This document shows positions 11,201 to 23,182 of a DNA stretch of 40,120 nucleotides, piece by piece. The notes under the pieces are model-generated. The model was not told the origin of the DNA. It made no database searches and saw nothing but the letters and a program-made list of their open reading frames with translations. The stretch comes from Chloromonas sp. AAM2 (lineage: Eukaryota; Chlorophyta; Chlorophyceae; Chlamydomonadales; Chlamydomonadaceae). The stretch spans positions 1 to 40,120 of the forward strand of contig QAXH01001371.1 in the NCBI GenBank assembly GCA_004335635.1, read 5' to 3'. Made by a program: the position numbers and the translations under genes. How positions within the stretch are numbered: the first letter of the stretch is position 1; every line of letters begins with the position of its first letter.

Positions 11201-13376
11201 AGCGGCTTGACTTCCTCCTCCTCCTCCTCCTCCTCTTCACTCCCATCCACCACTTCAAAGTCAGGGCCAATCACGACAATCGATGCCTTGTGATTGAACA
11301 CGTCTGCAAAGGGGACCTGAACACGTGCCAGCAGGGAGGCAGGGTATGAGAGTCACTGCCAACTGCATGGTGCCTGGTTGTGTCAGTTACCCACGCGCCA
11401 TGGCACCAGCACATTCTTCCCTTAAAGGTTTCAACCATATGTTATGCGTGTGAAGCCCTTACCAGCGCATCGCCAAGGTTGTCATCCACTCGGAATGCAC
11501 GTGAGGAGACCCAGCTGGCAGCTGCAGAGAAGCTGGTGAAGTCCCAGCCGCTCCTGTGATGGGCACAGGGCAGGGCATGAGACCGCAGTGCCAAAGGGTT
11601 GGCTACCAGTGAGAGCTTACAAGAAGCACTTGAAACTTAGCCAGTAAGCCGAGCGATCTGCGAGGCCACTGCAAAACCATTGTAACTTCGTGGCAACAAA
11701 GTAGATGAGGTCGCAAGAGGCGTAGTCATGTGGGTTACGATTGTCTTCTCGTTTGTGGCAAGAGGCCCTCCGGCAACAGTTGGGCCTTACACCATCAAGT
11801 AAGCGGCCTGAACGAGTAATGGTTTCGAGCGTGGCACTGCAGCAGCTCATGCGCCTGGACATGCCCGAGCTGACGACTTCAGGCAGTGTGTCACACAGGT
11901 AATTGGCTTACACATTGTGTTACACAGGTGAATGGCTTACACATTGTGTTACACAGGTGAATGGCTTACACATTGTGTTACACAGGAAAACACAGGTGTG
12001 TTACACAGGCTTGCACATGGTTTACACAAGAAAATGCATAGAACCGCAGGCCTTACTTGGGTATCCGGTCTGGGTACTTGGCCGCCAGCGGCGCTACGTG
12101 CTCGTCCCAGTCCGACTGGACGTTCAACCTGAGGCCGGGCAGCGTGCGGCCAGGCATTGTGCACCCTCAAGCCTGTGCACCTCAGAGGGTCACGGTGACG
12201 CCAGCAACAGCCTGTCCAGGGTCTCAGGAGAGTGCGGGTCGCTGAGTATGCCCGGCTTTGTGAGGCGCACGGTAAATCTCAAGGCATGGCACTGCAGGCT
12301 GTGAACAGGGCGGGCTGGTGTCTATGCCTGTGTTTGCTTGTGTACGGGATGCGTTTGTTTGCGTTGCGTGAAGTCGGCCCTTTGTGCCTGCAATCGCACA
12401 TCCACCCTCGCACCTGTCCCCTTGCACTTTGCCCTCGAGCTCAGTGCCCTTCAGAAGCTTGAGTTCCTCATCTGTCCAGAACACGGGCAGGTAGACCCTA
12501 GGGGGGAGGCTGTCCAGGTAGCCGCACCTGCAACACAGACGAACGTGTGCCAGCGAGAGGCGCCTCACGACTGCTGGACCTATACCCAGCAAAAAATGTG
12601 AGTCAAACCATCAGGAAAGATTGCTCATGATTGCATGAACAGCCATGGAAAGACAGTCAGGTGAGCCCGATGGGTAGAGCTGGCCTGCTGCAAGCTGCTG
12701 TGGACACGGCATACCCGCCCTTGAGAGACATGATTTGTTGAGCAAAGCGCGGCCCGCCTGGATGGAATCTCCACCACCACCTCAAGCACACCTGCTCAAC
12801 CAACCACTACGTGCGCACAACGTGTGCATGGGGCTCACCAGGGGCTCTTGTCTCCTAAGGCTCGCTCGTACATGACTGCCATGACCAGCGCTAACCCGCC
12901 CCGCATGCGCTCCGCCTCGAGCACATCCGCCAGGCCTGTGGTGACCACTGAGACAAGGGAAAGGGCAGGGCAGCTGAGTGTGGGTGTGATGCGGGCAGTG
13001 TGGGACATTTTCATGGCTGGGGTGGCAGCTGTGATGGTCGTCAACAGTGCCAAGTGCCACAAAACCCATGCGAATGCGCTGTGTGCACGTGTGCAGCAGA
13101 GTGTGAGTTGAGGTCTGCACACGTGTGCGTTGAATCACGTCGAATGAAAGGTCATGGCTGGATAGCCGAGGCCCAAGCATGCACGTCAAGCTGCCTACCG
13201 GAAAGTATGGAGGGCTTGGGTATGTGGCACAGGACATGTCCCTTGGAAACGTCTTTGACAGCCTTGACTCCCCAGCCGTGACTGCTGCCGCCGTCAACAA
13301 TGCGGACTGCATCCCAGCAGATGCCCATGCCCTCCATCCATGCCTCGAACGCCGCTACGGATTTGCTGCTAGCCAT
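8214..13376 (-). CDS. SETD6-like SET-domain protein-lysine methyltransferase
   Basis: Exons: 13376-13199, 12947-12839, 12527-12414, 12128-12057, 11553-11463, 11316-10794, 10331-10208, 9961-9643, 9500-8214. All are in phase, giving 938 residues. The split SET domain shows the SAM-binding turn HGWG (33-36), ADVFNH (192-197), VFNTYGE (382-388) and YGF (398-400). This order, and blocks such as YLPVFWTDEELKLLKGTELE, match SETD6/Rubisco-LSMT-type enzymes, which methylate lysines on nuclear or plastid proteins. Two features are unusual. About 145 residues are inserted between ADVFNH and the FNTYG part; they contain nine consecutive Glu and a basic AAKKAK patch. The C-terminal region is long and acidic (EDGEDSDDDSESSGHEDS). 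An RLSMT-like substrate-binding helix region is likely near the end. The last exon may hide an in-frame intron. No clear transit peptide is seen, so nucleus or cytosol is more likely. Confidence 0.87.
11893..12009. repeat. 29-bp tandem repeat in a SETD6-like intron
   Basis: Three 29-bp copies (11893-11921, 11922-11950, 11951-11979) share the core TGGCTTACACATTGTGTTAC and are followed by degenerate pieces to about 12009. They lie in the intron between exons 4 and 5 of the SETD6-like gene, just before (on the coding strand, after) the donor at 12056. Confidence 0.9.
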
Positions 13377-14070
13377 CTTGGTTGCTGTGCTGCGCTGCGG
13401 CTGTGTTATGCCGCCATAGTGTGCACAGCAGCACACATGCGCTGGGGTCTGAAATCAAAAAGTTCTTGCCTGCAGCCCAGTTCAGGTGCAGAAGTGCGTA
13501 TGTATCACACGGCACGCGTTGCAGGCATACTAGCAAAGCTGTTGGTTGTTGAGACGTGGGTGTGGTGGGTGGGTGCTGTGGAAATGGATGCCGTGTGTGC
13601 AGTGGTTCGGACTCAACAGGAACATACCTGGTGAGATTGAAAGGGCCAGGAACAAGCACAAGCAAGGCAGGTCCCAAGCTGACAGACTAGCCAGGCCTTG
13701 ATGGCGGCGGTCACAAGGGTCCAGTAACTTCAGTTGGAAACCATCAGTTGACTGTTTGGGGTTTCTTCTGGAAGGTTTGTCGGCGTAACAACCAGGAAAC
13801 TGGCTGCGTGGAAGGTATGGGAAGGTTTGGATTGCTTTCACCCGGCGTTACGTCCGCACAATGATGATGACAATCGGCTCAATCGCATTGGCGAGCTAGA
13901 CGACAAGCCAGGTGAGCAATTGAAGACGTTCTTCTTGCAGTTTGCGAACAAGCCATCCAGCATTTGTCCACGTGAATGTCAGCCACCCAGCTTCCACCCC
14001 CGGGCACTTTACTTCCCTTTGCCAACTCGTCTGCTGCAGGCAATCCACAGCCACTGGCTCCATTATCTAC
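13377..14070. promoter_or_regulatory. Shared upstream region between divergent genes
   Basis: This 694-bp interval lies between the SETD6-like start (minus, 13376) and the RRM protein start (plus, 14071). It should contain both promoters and leaders. No clear TATA box or coding exon was found. CTTCTTGCAG at 13931-13940 could be a 5' UTR intron acceptor. Confidence 0.45.
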
Positions 14071-17000
14071 ATGGCTGCCAAGGCAGCAACAAGCTCAGCC
14101 TTCTCTGAAGCCGCATCCAGCAAGCACACGCACCACACGTGCCAACATGCAATCAGCCTATGCCATCACCAGCTGCGAGCCCTGCGCTTCTACAGGCCGA
14201 ACAGTCAGCCAGGCTGGGCAGCTGAAGGCAACAGACGTGCAGCTGTGACCGTTGCAAGTGCTGTGTCCAGTGGGCCCCTGCCCCACCCCATATCAGAGAT
14301 TCAAGGAGTGCATGTGGGAAGCAGTGAGGCTCCACCAGCTGATGCAGGACGCCAACGGCGAGTCAAGCGCACAACCAAGACCTTTCCAGAACGCTCAATT
14401 GGTAAAGGTGTCCAGAAATCATCAACATCATCTGCGGTTAAAGGGCTAGCAGCACCACCAGCACCGGCTTCAACATCATCAGTAGCACCAACATCTTCAT
14501 CAGCCACAGCACAGAATGCAGGGGCTGTCGAACCTTCTCCTAGCGGCACAGCAGAACCAGCTCCAGTGGCTGTTGGTCAACCTGCTGTTAAGAGGCGTGG
14601 CAGGCCTGCTATCAATCAACAACACAATTCCCCACTCGCAGTCTCTGATTCAGCGCCAAGTACGCCTTCTTCCATTTCACCACAAGTCAGACAGACAGCA
14701 CAGGACACAGGACCAGTTATTGTGCCGGGTAGCCAAGCAGCTCCAGAAGATGCAGCGGGGATGGCAGATGCAGCCCCACAGACCACTGCCAGGCGCGGGC
14801 GGCGTAAGAAGGCCCCAGATGCACTTACCACTGACTCACAACTCACCACTGCTGCTGCCCAGCCTGACGTCACCAGCACGATGCCTTCAATTGAGGGTTT
14901 GCAGGAACACCAGAGCAGCAGCAGCGCACAAGGTATTCCAACCCGTACGTCTGCCACAGCAGCAACAAGTAAACAGCCACGTGTATCAAGCACTGCCAGT
15001 GACGTACATGATGCAGGAGTAAGCCTTGCTAGCGCCAGGGCAGGGCTTGAGGTGCGGGCAGCTGTTGAGCGACAGGACACCTCCAGTGCCGAGAAGACTG
15101 GAAAACACGAGCTGTGGTCTCAGTTAGGGTCTGTGCAGACCTGGTCAGAGGGCTCTGAACAGCAGGGTACGGCAGCAGCTGCTTCTTCGCAGGCCCCTGC
15201 CGCTCCAGCCGCTGGCAGTCAGGGCTGGGAAGAAGCCGCCCCTTCCTCCTCAGTGCGTGCGCAAGACAGGCCGCCAACACCCAGAGGCACAGGCGTGGGC
15301 ACCGGCAGGCGGAGATCAGCTAACACCATGGCAGTGCAAGATGACGAGTGGCAGTTAGGGTTCGACTTCCTGCCTGTGGAGCTGCTCAGTCAGCAGCAGG
15401 GCGGCACCCTGCAGGGCGCCATGCCAGCCCTGCTCCATGTGACTGCATCAGATCAGCGGACGCTGGAGCCAAGAGCCGCTTCAAACACCACTGGTCAAGA
15501 TGTGCCTTACCAGTCAGCCTCAAATGCACAGCTCGCTGGCCGGCCCGCACCGGGTACACCCTTACAGCAGAGGCGAGCAGCACATTCCGCAGTCTCGGCC
15601 ACGCCCCCACCACAACAAAGAGTAAACTCCAGGAGCACAGGCACAGTTGACCCGGCACAGCCTGCAGCTCGCAGGCCTGTGGGTGTGGTGGGCCTCATGC
15701 AGGCGGGAACAGCGACCCCGCCACCTGCCGCGCCCGCATCGTCCCGTTGGATGTCGAGCTGGGCGTCTAGTGCTGATGAAGGGACTAGTGCTGGTGTTGG
15801 TGCGCTTGGGGACGGACTGACGGCCCGCCAGGTGCCTGCAAGCAACCAGGACTCTTCCGGCCAGCGGCCGAGGAACAGTATAGGGAGGGCAGCAACTGCA
15901 GCCGGTGAGCAGCTGCCGCCGGGCACAATTGCAGTACCAGGGCCAGACAGCAGTGTGCAGCCATCTCAAGTACTGCTGGAGACGCCGGCTGCACAGCACA
16001 TGCAGTTAGCCAGAAATCAGGACGTCGGCCCGTCAGCTCGCTGGGGTGGCTATGATGACGATCTGGTGGAGGGGGGACACAAGGCTGAGCAGCGGGCTGA
16101 CTACGGCAACCATCGCACATTTCACGACCCGGCAGCTTCCCGTCAGGTGTTGCCTGTGGACCAGTGGTGGCAGCTTCCGCCCCAGCAGGCGCTGCAGGTG
16201 GCGCCAGCAGCTGTTTCCCAGGGCATGGCACAGGACGGTTCACTCAGCCCCCTCCGAGGTATGGCATGTGCACACAGGGAGACAGTGCATGGAGTAAGGC
16301 CTTTCACTAACTTATCACTGCGCGTTATTTAATGCATCACATAGGTCACCTGGGAGAGGAGTGCTGCAGGTCTGATGCATCCTTACCATCTTCTTGCTGA
16401 CCAACACTGATTTGAGTGTTTGACCAGCTGGCCATTTCTCTGGCCATGGCTGTGGCCTGCAGACGGCGGTGCCTCCTTCCAGGCCGACGGGGCCGCGTCC
16501 AACACGCTGTTTGTCAAGGGCCTGCCTGCCGCCGCGCCCGAGGGCCTCACACGCGCAGCGCTGCTCGCAGCTTTCGCGCGCTGCGGTCGCATCACACAGG
16601 TGGATCGCAGGCTAACAGGCTATAGGCACTGCATGCTTAACACGCCATGTCCCATGCACAAGGGGCATGTGCCGAGGCACTAATGGTCGCGTCAATGCGC
16701 CGGTGTGTAGGATCCGCTGTTGTTCTTCTGTCCCTTAGCATGTGGGTACCATCAAATGTAATTGCATTCATCTTGTCAGCAAGCTTACCTTGGGATCCTA
16801 GCATCCTGCTGTATGATTGTATTTGCATGCCCAGGTGCGGCTCCCCAGCCTGCGCTTGCCTGGGGGCCAGCGGGAGCTGAAAGGGATCGCCTTCCTCGTG
16901 TTTGACACAGCTCAGGCAAAGGTGGGCCGACAAGCACCCTGTGCGCTGACCTCAAGGCCATACTCAGAACCCTGAACAAGGACAGAAAAGGTTTCGGTTC

Positions 17001-18007
17001 CATTACAGGGTAAACATCTGCTTGGCAAGCTTGCAATGGCCATGGTGGCAACTCAGGCCCTGTGGTGGGAACGGCGGCGGCTCAAGTACACACTTCGTCC
17101 ATGAGTGCTCAGGGTAGGCCAGCTAGCATGTCAAGTTTACGAGCAACTGTGTTAAGTGTCCCTGCTGACCCTGTGTGTGCGTGTGTGTCTGCAGGATCGC
17201 GCCTTGCAGCTGCAGGTGGCGGGGCCGGTGGCTGTGCTGGGCCGCTGGCTGCACCTTGACTCACAGCCGGACAGGAACCCCACAGCCGGCCCACCACCGG
17301 ACAACGCCAACGCACGCGCCGTCACGCCCAGGGGCAGGGATGCACGGCGGTCACCTGAGCAGGGCAGCGGGACAAGGGGCGACAGGAGCACGACACCGCA
17401 GGGCCGGGACGAGGGCGGTGCCGGCAGGGCTGTCACGGGGCTTCAGCAGGGCAGATACCCGGAGGCTAGTCAGTTGGGAGAGGAGGATAGTGCAGAGCAT
17501 GTGCTGAGCAACTGGCCCAGCATGGATGAGGGTGATGGGCAGGAGGAGGGGGAGGAGGAGAGAGGTTTTGAAGGGTTGGGGCGGTCAGCTGGTGCAATGA
17601 CGGGAACTACAGAAGCCAGAAGCAAACAGCGACAGGTGGTTGGGCAAGCACCTAGGGCATCCAGGAGTCAGAAGGGTCCAGGCCGCAGCTCCCAGGCCAA
17701 CTCTGCTTCATCAGAAAGGAGTGAGCTCTACGGTGCACCTCAGACACCCCGAGGTCGCACGTTCCCGGCCAAACCTACACACCAACAGAGCCAGCCTGAT
17801 CAAGCAGGTACTGCATCTGACCCTGCCTCTCCTACCGCCAAGCGTGAACCCTCTAGGCAGCAGAGTTCGAGAAGCGGCCAGTCAGAATTTGCGCCTAGAG
17901 AGCATAGTGACAAGCCAGCTGAGCCGCCGGATGTGCCAGCGCCACAGACCCAGACAGCGCCTGCCGGCCTGGCAGCAGGCAGGCGTCGCGGGCGCTACCT
18001 GGGATGA
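14071..18007 (+). CDS. Large disordered protein with one RRM and AT-hook-like motifs
   Basis: Exons 14071-16258, 16463-16599, 16835-16921 and 17195-18007 are in phase and give 1074 residues. The ATG at 14071 is the first in the long open frame. A single RNA-recognition motif spans about residues 742-830, split over three exons: RNP2 is TLFVKGLP, RNP1 is KGIAFLVF, and then come AGPVAVLGRWLHLD strand and helix elements. RNP1 lacks the usual aromatic at position 3 (Ile instead). The other 90% is low-complexity Ala/Ser/Pro/Gln/Gly, with KRRGRPAI near residue 174 and ARRGRRKK near 242, which resemble AT-hooks. The first 65 residues are basic and Ser/Ala-rich with VTVASA near the end, so plastid targeting is possible, though AT-hooks would suggest the nucleus. 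RNA binding is well supported; the pathway is unknown. The C-terminus (RRRGRYLG) could change if another intron is present. Confidence 0.75.
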
Positions 18008-18960
18008 CCTGCCTTGGAATTGTGACACGGTAGCCCAGAGGTAGCCCTGTGACGCCATGCTGTCTGCACCTCGTGTGCCACACTGGCCATGCCTGTGCCA
18101 AACTGTTGCACTTGTACTCAGACTCGACAACCTTAAAAGTGGTGCCCTCAGGGCACACACAAACAACATTGGTCAGTTTTGATGCTATATATCCAGCTGT
18201 CCTTCCCCATGTATCAGGAGGACGACAGTGAGGTGTAGGGTGCACTGTCTTGAGTACCAAAGGCCCATATTACAACCTAATAGAATCGATCAGAATCTTC
18301 TAGTAGAGAGATCCGAGCCCAAAATGGCCCAGAATGCAGTGCACCTTAGTGAGGTGCTGAGTGTGGAGTATACAACTGAGTATATGGTACTTGCGTCGAG
18401 CACCTGAACGCTGTCGCGTTGGCACATGCGGTTTGTGATGCCCATGCATTACACAAGCCTGTCAAAAAGGAGTTCGCGATTCACCCTGTATGTGATTGAC
18501 ACACACACACGTGTGTATGTGCTGAGACACACCGGTTCCAGTGCCAGTCCCAGGAATTGTCCCAGAACTGGCAAACTTCTGAAGTTGTCATTGTTATGAC
18601 ACACTTGAATGTCTGCCGCTGTGGCGAGGCTATACATGCAACATATGCCAGTACCACAGGTCTACCTATGCCTGCGACCGGAATTTATTCATCATACGCA
18701 TGCCTATGCCTATGCCTGTGCGCAAGGCAACGAAAGTGTACAAAAGGATACTGGGCCTGGTCTGCTAATGAGGACTGCAACAACAACTGCAGTTGAGGTC
18801 AAATTTAAGTCTCCTTGCCCTGTCAAGTTTGCCCTGTCAAGCTGTGTAAGTTTCACGGACTTTTCATGTGACTGCAACTGCACGGCGGTCACAAGACTCA
18901 AGTGTTTGATATAGGGCACCAGACCAGACAGCCTCAGAACGTCTGACACCCAAGCAATGT
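18008..18960. other. Convergent intergenic region with a transposon end
   Basis: This region lies between the stops of the RRM gene (plus) and the helical-repeat gene (minus). It is less GC-rich than its surroundings. It contains one copy of the transposon-end motif (18555-18578) and a TGTAA at 18845-18849, which is the only plus-strand poly(A) signal I found for the RRM gene. No supported coding exon. Confidence 0.5.
18555..18578 (+). mobile_element. Solitary end of the inverted-repeat element family
   Basis: The sequence contains GTCCCAGAACTGGCAAACTT, identical to the right end of the element at 31243-32255. The similarity extends upstream through TTCCAGTG and CAGGAATT (about 18536-18580). 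No matching left end was found within the preceding kilobase, so this is a solo or decayed end. Confidence 0.75.
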
Positions 18961-21900
18961 TCATGAGGATGACTTGCAGCGTGGCTTGCGCTCCAGTCGC
19001 CGCAGCAGCATCGGCAGCTCTGACTGCTCACAACTCGCATCTGTGCTTGCCTCGTCAACACTAGCAGCAGCTGTTGTTCCACTCTCAGGACCCACACCAT
19101 GCATGGCTGCCAAGTGCCTCACCAGCCCCGCTGCACTCTGTGCCCGTTCCGCCCCGACTGCAGTGCGTGTGGCTCTCACAGTGCGCATCAGCAGGCTGCT
19201 CAGCCAAGGCACGCCGGGCCACACACGCCACGTGACAAGCACCTGCATGCAAGTCAGGCCACTCACTTGAGCACACCCCCGAAGATTGATTCATCATGCG
19301 GTACGCGCCACAGAACCAACCCGTTTCCCAATCCCGGACAGCAAGGCAGGGCTGAAGACTGCATGTGCAAGCATACCACAGCAGTGCCCGTCATGCATAG
19401 TCGTGCGAGTCCATCAACCATGCCCTTGAGCGTGTGCATTCAAAGGGGTGTGTCTGTCAAGCCAAAGACAGTAACCCTGAACCCAAACACTCTTCCGCTT
19501 TCCCCCAAAAACCTCTTCACACAGGCGCAAACATACACCCCCATCCCCCCATCCCCTCACCTGCAGCGCTGCCACCTCCTGGTCCGGTGACAGGCGGTGG
19601 TGGTGCGGGCGCAGGGCAGACACCCACTCGCACGCCAGCTGCCGGCCCGGGTCACTCAGGCCCAGCCGGATGAGCTGTACAGCCATCACCACCAGCTGAG
19701 CCCCGGTGCAGCGGGACAGCACGGCCTGAGAGGGGCATGGGGCAGCAGGGACCAGCACATGTTAGCAGCACTGGTGGACTGCACAGGCTGTGGTGCAGCA
19801 CTGGCGGACTGCACGGCTGTGATGTAACTCTGCCATGGCAGCTAGTACCACTGTTTCGCATGCCCTTCAGCTTCAAACTGATACACTAGCAACATAGGCT
19901 TGACTGCAGGCTGCCACTAAATGCTCAGGCGAACCACTGACAATCACGGCATGGCTGCTTGACATGGGCGATATCGTGCAGCTTGCATTCACGCCACACA
20001 CCTCATTGCTCAGAAACGCACCTGAAATGAAGCGGTGCACGTGCGCAGGGTGGAGGGCGGTAGCTGCGCCTCAGCACCCTGGCAGGACTCCAGCAGTTGG
20101 AGCAGCTGTGACTGCGGCAGCAGCGGCATCACGGCCTGGTCCACAGCTCCATGTGCGGGCTGGGAGACATGCAGTGGTGGCTGCAGGGACGGCCTGCGAG
20201 GCAGCTCTGCTCCTGGGCTGGCCAGTGATGCGCTTGGGGGCAGCGGCACATCACGGATGCCGACTCCATTAAACCTAGGGCCGGCTGGAATGGCATTGGA
20301 GGGTGTGGCCAGCATAGAAGCCAAATGTGGCTGAATGAAGGCCATTGCTTCCTGCTGCTGTGGTGTGTGTCGACTGGCTGCCTGCACTGGTCGGAGCGGC
20401 CGTTCCAAGGTTGCTGCTTCCTGGCAAGGCAGTAGCCCTTGGTGCGCTTCCCGCTCGTGACCGAGCCCTGCCACATGCCATCCCTCCACGCCGTCCTGTA
20501 CAGGCATGACATTGACCCCTGGTGCGCATGGAGCTGTGTGCATGGTTGTCCTTCCCCATGTATGGTTCCGTCGTTTGCCTTTGGGTATGATGGCTGCTGC
20601 ATCCACCAGGCAAGCGAGCAGGGGCTGAGGCACGTGTAGGCCCATGCGGCTGAGACCTGTCACCAGGGCAGCCAGATCCTTGGGCGACAGTCGCGCAGCG
20701 CGCTCAGACAGCTTCTGGTGCTGGCACTGCTGCTGCTGCTGGTGGTGGTGTTGGCAGTTGCGGGACTGTTGCTGGGCCCACAAGGTGGAAAGCACAGTGT
20801 GTAGCCAGGCGCGTGAAGGGTATAGCACATCGGGCATACTGCCATTGCCATCAGAGGGGATGGATTTGTCGCTATCATGGGTGGCTGCATAGTCATGCCT
20901 GATGGCAAGGTGACCCGCAGCCCAGCAACACAGCCCCAACTCGACAGCGGAGAAGTCACATGCTATCCAGGGTCGCGCGTGCGTGTGCTGGTGTGGCGCT
21001 GCTGCTGTTGTGTGCTGGCTCATGCGCTCCACCCCGCCTGCCGCTGCTGCTGTTGCTGACAGCATGGTGGCTTCCAACTGCTCCCACCACAACTCGGGTG
21101 GCAGAAGCATTGCTCCCTGCAATCCATCCCCAACGTTATGCCGCAGGGCCTCAGAGGATTGTGCAGGCGCTTTGGTTGGTCCTGGTGTCCGGCGGTTGCG
21201 GCGCGGGGATGTGCTGTGCGGTGTGGGGTTGAACAACGGTGCAGGGTGCGGCAGTGACAGCTTGGCTAGTGCCCACAGCAGGCGTGTGAGCTGCTGGCTG
21301 GTGAGGCTGGGCAGGACATGTAGGGAGGACAAGTACAGCCAACGCATGACGTGATCCCGAGTGGGCTGATCTGGGTCCAGCGGGTGCTCCAAGTATGGGC
21401 CGCCAATGACAGCCATGGACCAGGCAGCGGTCACTAGCTGAGCAGGGAGCAGTAGGCTGCTGCGTGGTGCAGGCGCGATGCCTGCGTCTGATGTGTCACT
21501 TGTGGTGCGTGGTGCAAAGCGGGGAGCAGGAGCGGCGCAGTCAACGCCCCCGCTGAGGAGTGAAGGTAGCAGTGCGGCTAGAGCAGCGGGCGCAATGCAG
21601 CTGCCACCTGCCACCCGCACTGCACGCGCTAACGCATGCAGGACTGTCACTGCCTGGTGCGGTAGGAACACATGGTCTGATGGCAAGTCTTTCCGGTGCT
21701 GGTGTGATTGCTGCCTGCGCTGTCTGTGTTGCTGCTGCCGCTGGTGTCGCTGCATGATCCAGTCGCATATCAGATGGCAGATTTGCCTGACTGTAGCCTT
21801 AAGCGCACCATGAGAGAAATCTGTAGTGTTCAGAGGAGCCGGGAGCCATGCGGGGTGACCCTCACCCTGTTGTATGCTGCTGCTGCCCATTGCCATCATG

Positions 21901-22882
21901 ACCCGCATGTCGTCCATGTGTGTCACATGCTCCCTGAGCAGCGCCTCCAGGCGAGCCGCTGTGGCCAGAATTAAGCCCAGCTGACGCGCTGCCTGTGTGT
22001 GGTGTGTGTGTACGTGCTGACATGCGTCACACAGTGCGGACAGGCTGTCTGCGGTTCGCATGCGACTGATGCATTTCTGGGTTTCTGCTGTCACCGAGGC
22101 CACATAAGCATACGCCTGCTGCTGCCGTTGATGCTGTTGATGCCAGCTGTGCCCGTTTGGCTGCCAGTCCTGCTGTTGCTGCTCGTCCGTTGGCAGCTGC
22201 AAGTGCCTCAGTTGCAAGGGCCTCTGCTCCTGTTGGTCCTGTTCCTGCTGCTGCTGTGTGTCTGGTTGTGGGCTGGAGAGATGTATAGAAGGCACAGCAT
22301 GCTGCCGCCGCCGTCCTCTGTTGTTTAGGCGTGCCCGGGGCTCTGGGTGTGCTGATGTGCCCATGCCTTGGAAGGCATAAGGAGGCATAATGAGGTTGGC
22401 ATCTGTGCTGTGTTCAACTTGGTGCTGACAGTGCCCATTGGCTGTGGCTGCTGCTGCTGCGTCCACAGCTGAAACTCCATTAACAAGCAACGTAGAATTG
22501 CTGATTTGCAGGCCAGCTATCCTATGAGTTGCGTGCTCGTGGAGGACAGCTAGGGTTAAGCTTTTGCCCTGCAGAAGACAAACATGTGCGTTCAGGTGGC
22601 GTGTATAATGGGCATGGCTTAAGTTTGGAAGTCATGGTCTGGAGCTACGGCACGCACCATCGCGGGGTCATCGCTGCTTGGCTGTCTGTGCAGGCGGCGA
22701 AGGCTGGTCTCATTGGCTGAGGAAGCCTCTACGGCCGCAGCGGCAAGCAAAGGCTGCTGTTGTGAAATCTGCCTATGCAAGCCATGGCTGACTGCGTCAT
22801 TCCTTCTGTGTGTTCTGGCTGGCTTGAGGCTGGGGGCTGGTAGGCATGGGGACCCAATCGAGATGAGAGCATCGCGAAGCAT
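18961..22882 (-). CDS. Gln/His-rich helical-repeat protein, OPR/FAST-like, probably organellar
   Basis: Exons 22882-22658, 22568-20022, 19725-19561 and 19242-18961 are all phase 0 and give 1072 residues. The N-terminus is basic, His/Arg/Ser-rich and nearly free of acids until about residue 40, as expected of an organelle presequence. Several leucine-rich helical pairs occur: SQQLTRLLWALAKLSLPHP (about 500-518), LSPKDLAALVTGLSRMGLHV (about 699-718), AQLVTAAWSMAVIG, SQLLQLLESCQGAEAQLPP and AQLVVMAVQLIRLGLSDP. The LLWALAKL type of repeat is typical of green-algal octotricopeptide-repeat or FAST-like RNA-maturation factors. No RAP domain was seen at the end. Long poly-Gln and Gln/His tracts (for example near residues 175-240) separate the helical parts and are common in algal proteins. 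A role in organelle RNA processing or translation is an inference. Confidence 0.72.
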
Positions 22883-23182
22883 GGGAGCTTCTGATTGTAC
22901 CCATCCAATCCTCAAGCCAGAGCGGCAGCGAGGTAGGACGGTCTTCTATGCAAAGTTTTTAGCAGCACCACTTCTGCATCAGGCATGGCTGCTGGATAAA
23001 GTCTCATGGCGCGCCACGTTAGCAGAGGGAAATTTCAGGATAAGTTTGTCAAACCGTTAACAGAAAAGAAGCGTTTCTTGGCCGCATTGGCGAAGGAAGC
23101 GCTTGGCGCTGTGCGTGCATAGCACATTGGCATCTCCACATCCAATTGGTGTCCTCACTGCTGCGCAGCTCAATCGGTCAAG
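22883..23182. promoter_or_regulatory. Short divergent promoter region
   Basis: Only 300 bp separate the start codon of the helical-repeat protein (minus, 22882) from that of the plastid rhodanese (plus, 23183). Both products look organelle-targeted, so a shared, co-regulated promoter is plausible but not shown. No TATA box is evident. Confidence 0.5.

Noticed and set aside
10396..11349. Plus-strand open frame of 317 codons
   Set aside because: It is antisense to exons 6 and 7 of the SETD6-like gene, whose SET motifs and matching splice phases are convincing. GC-rich codon use makes long antisense frames common here.
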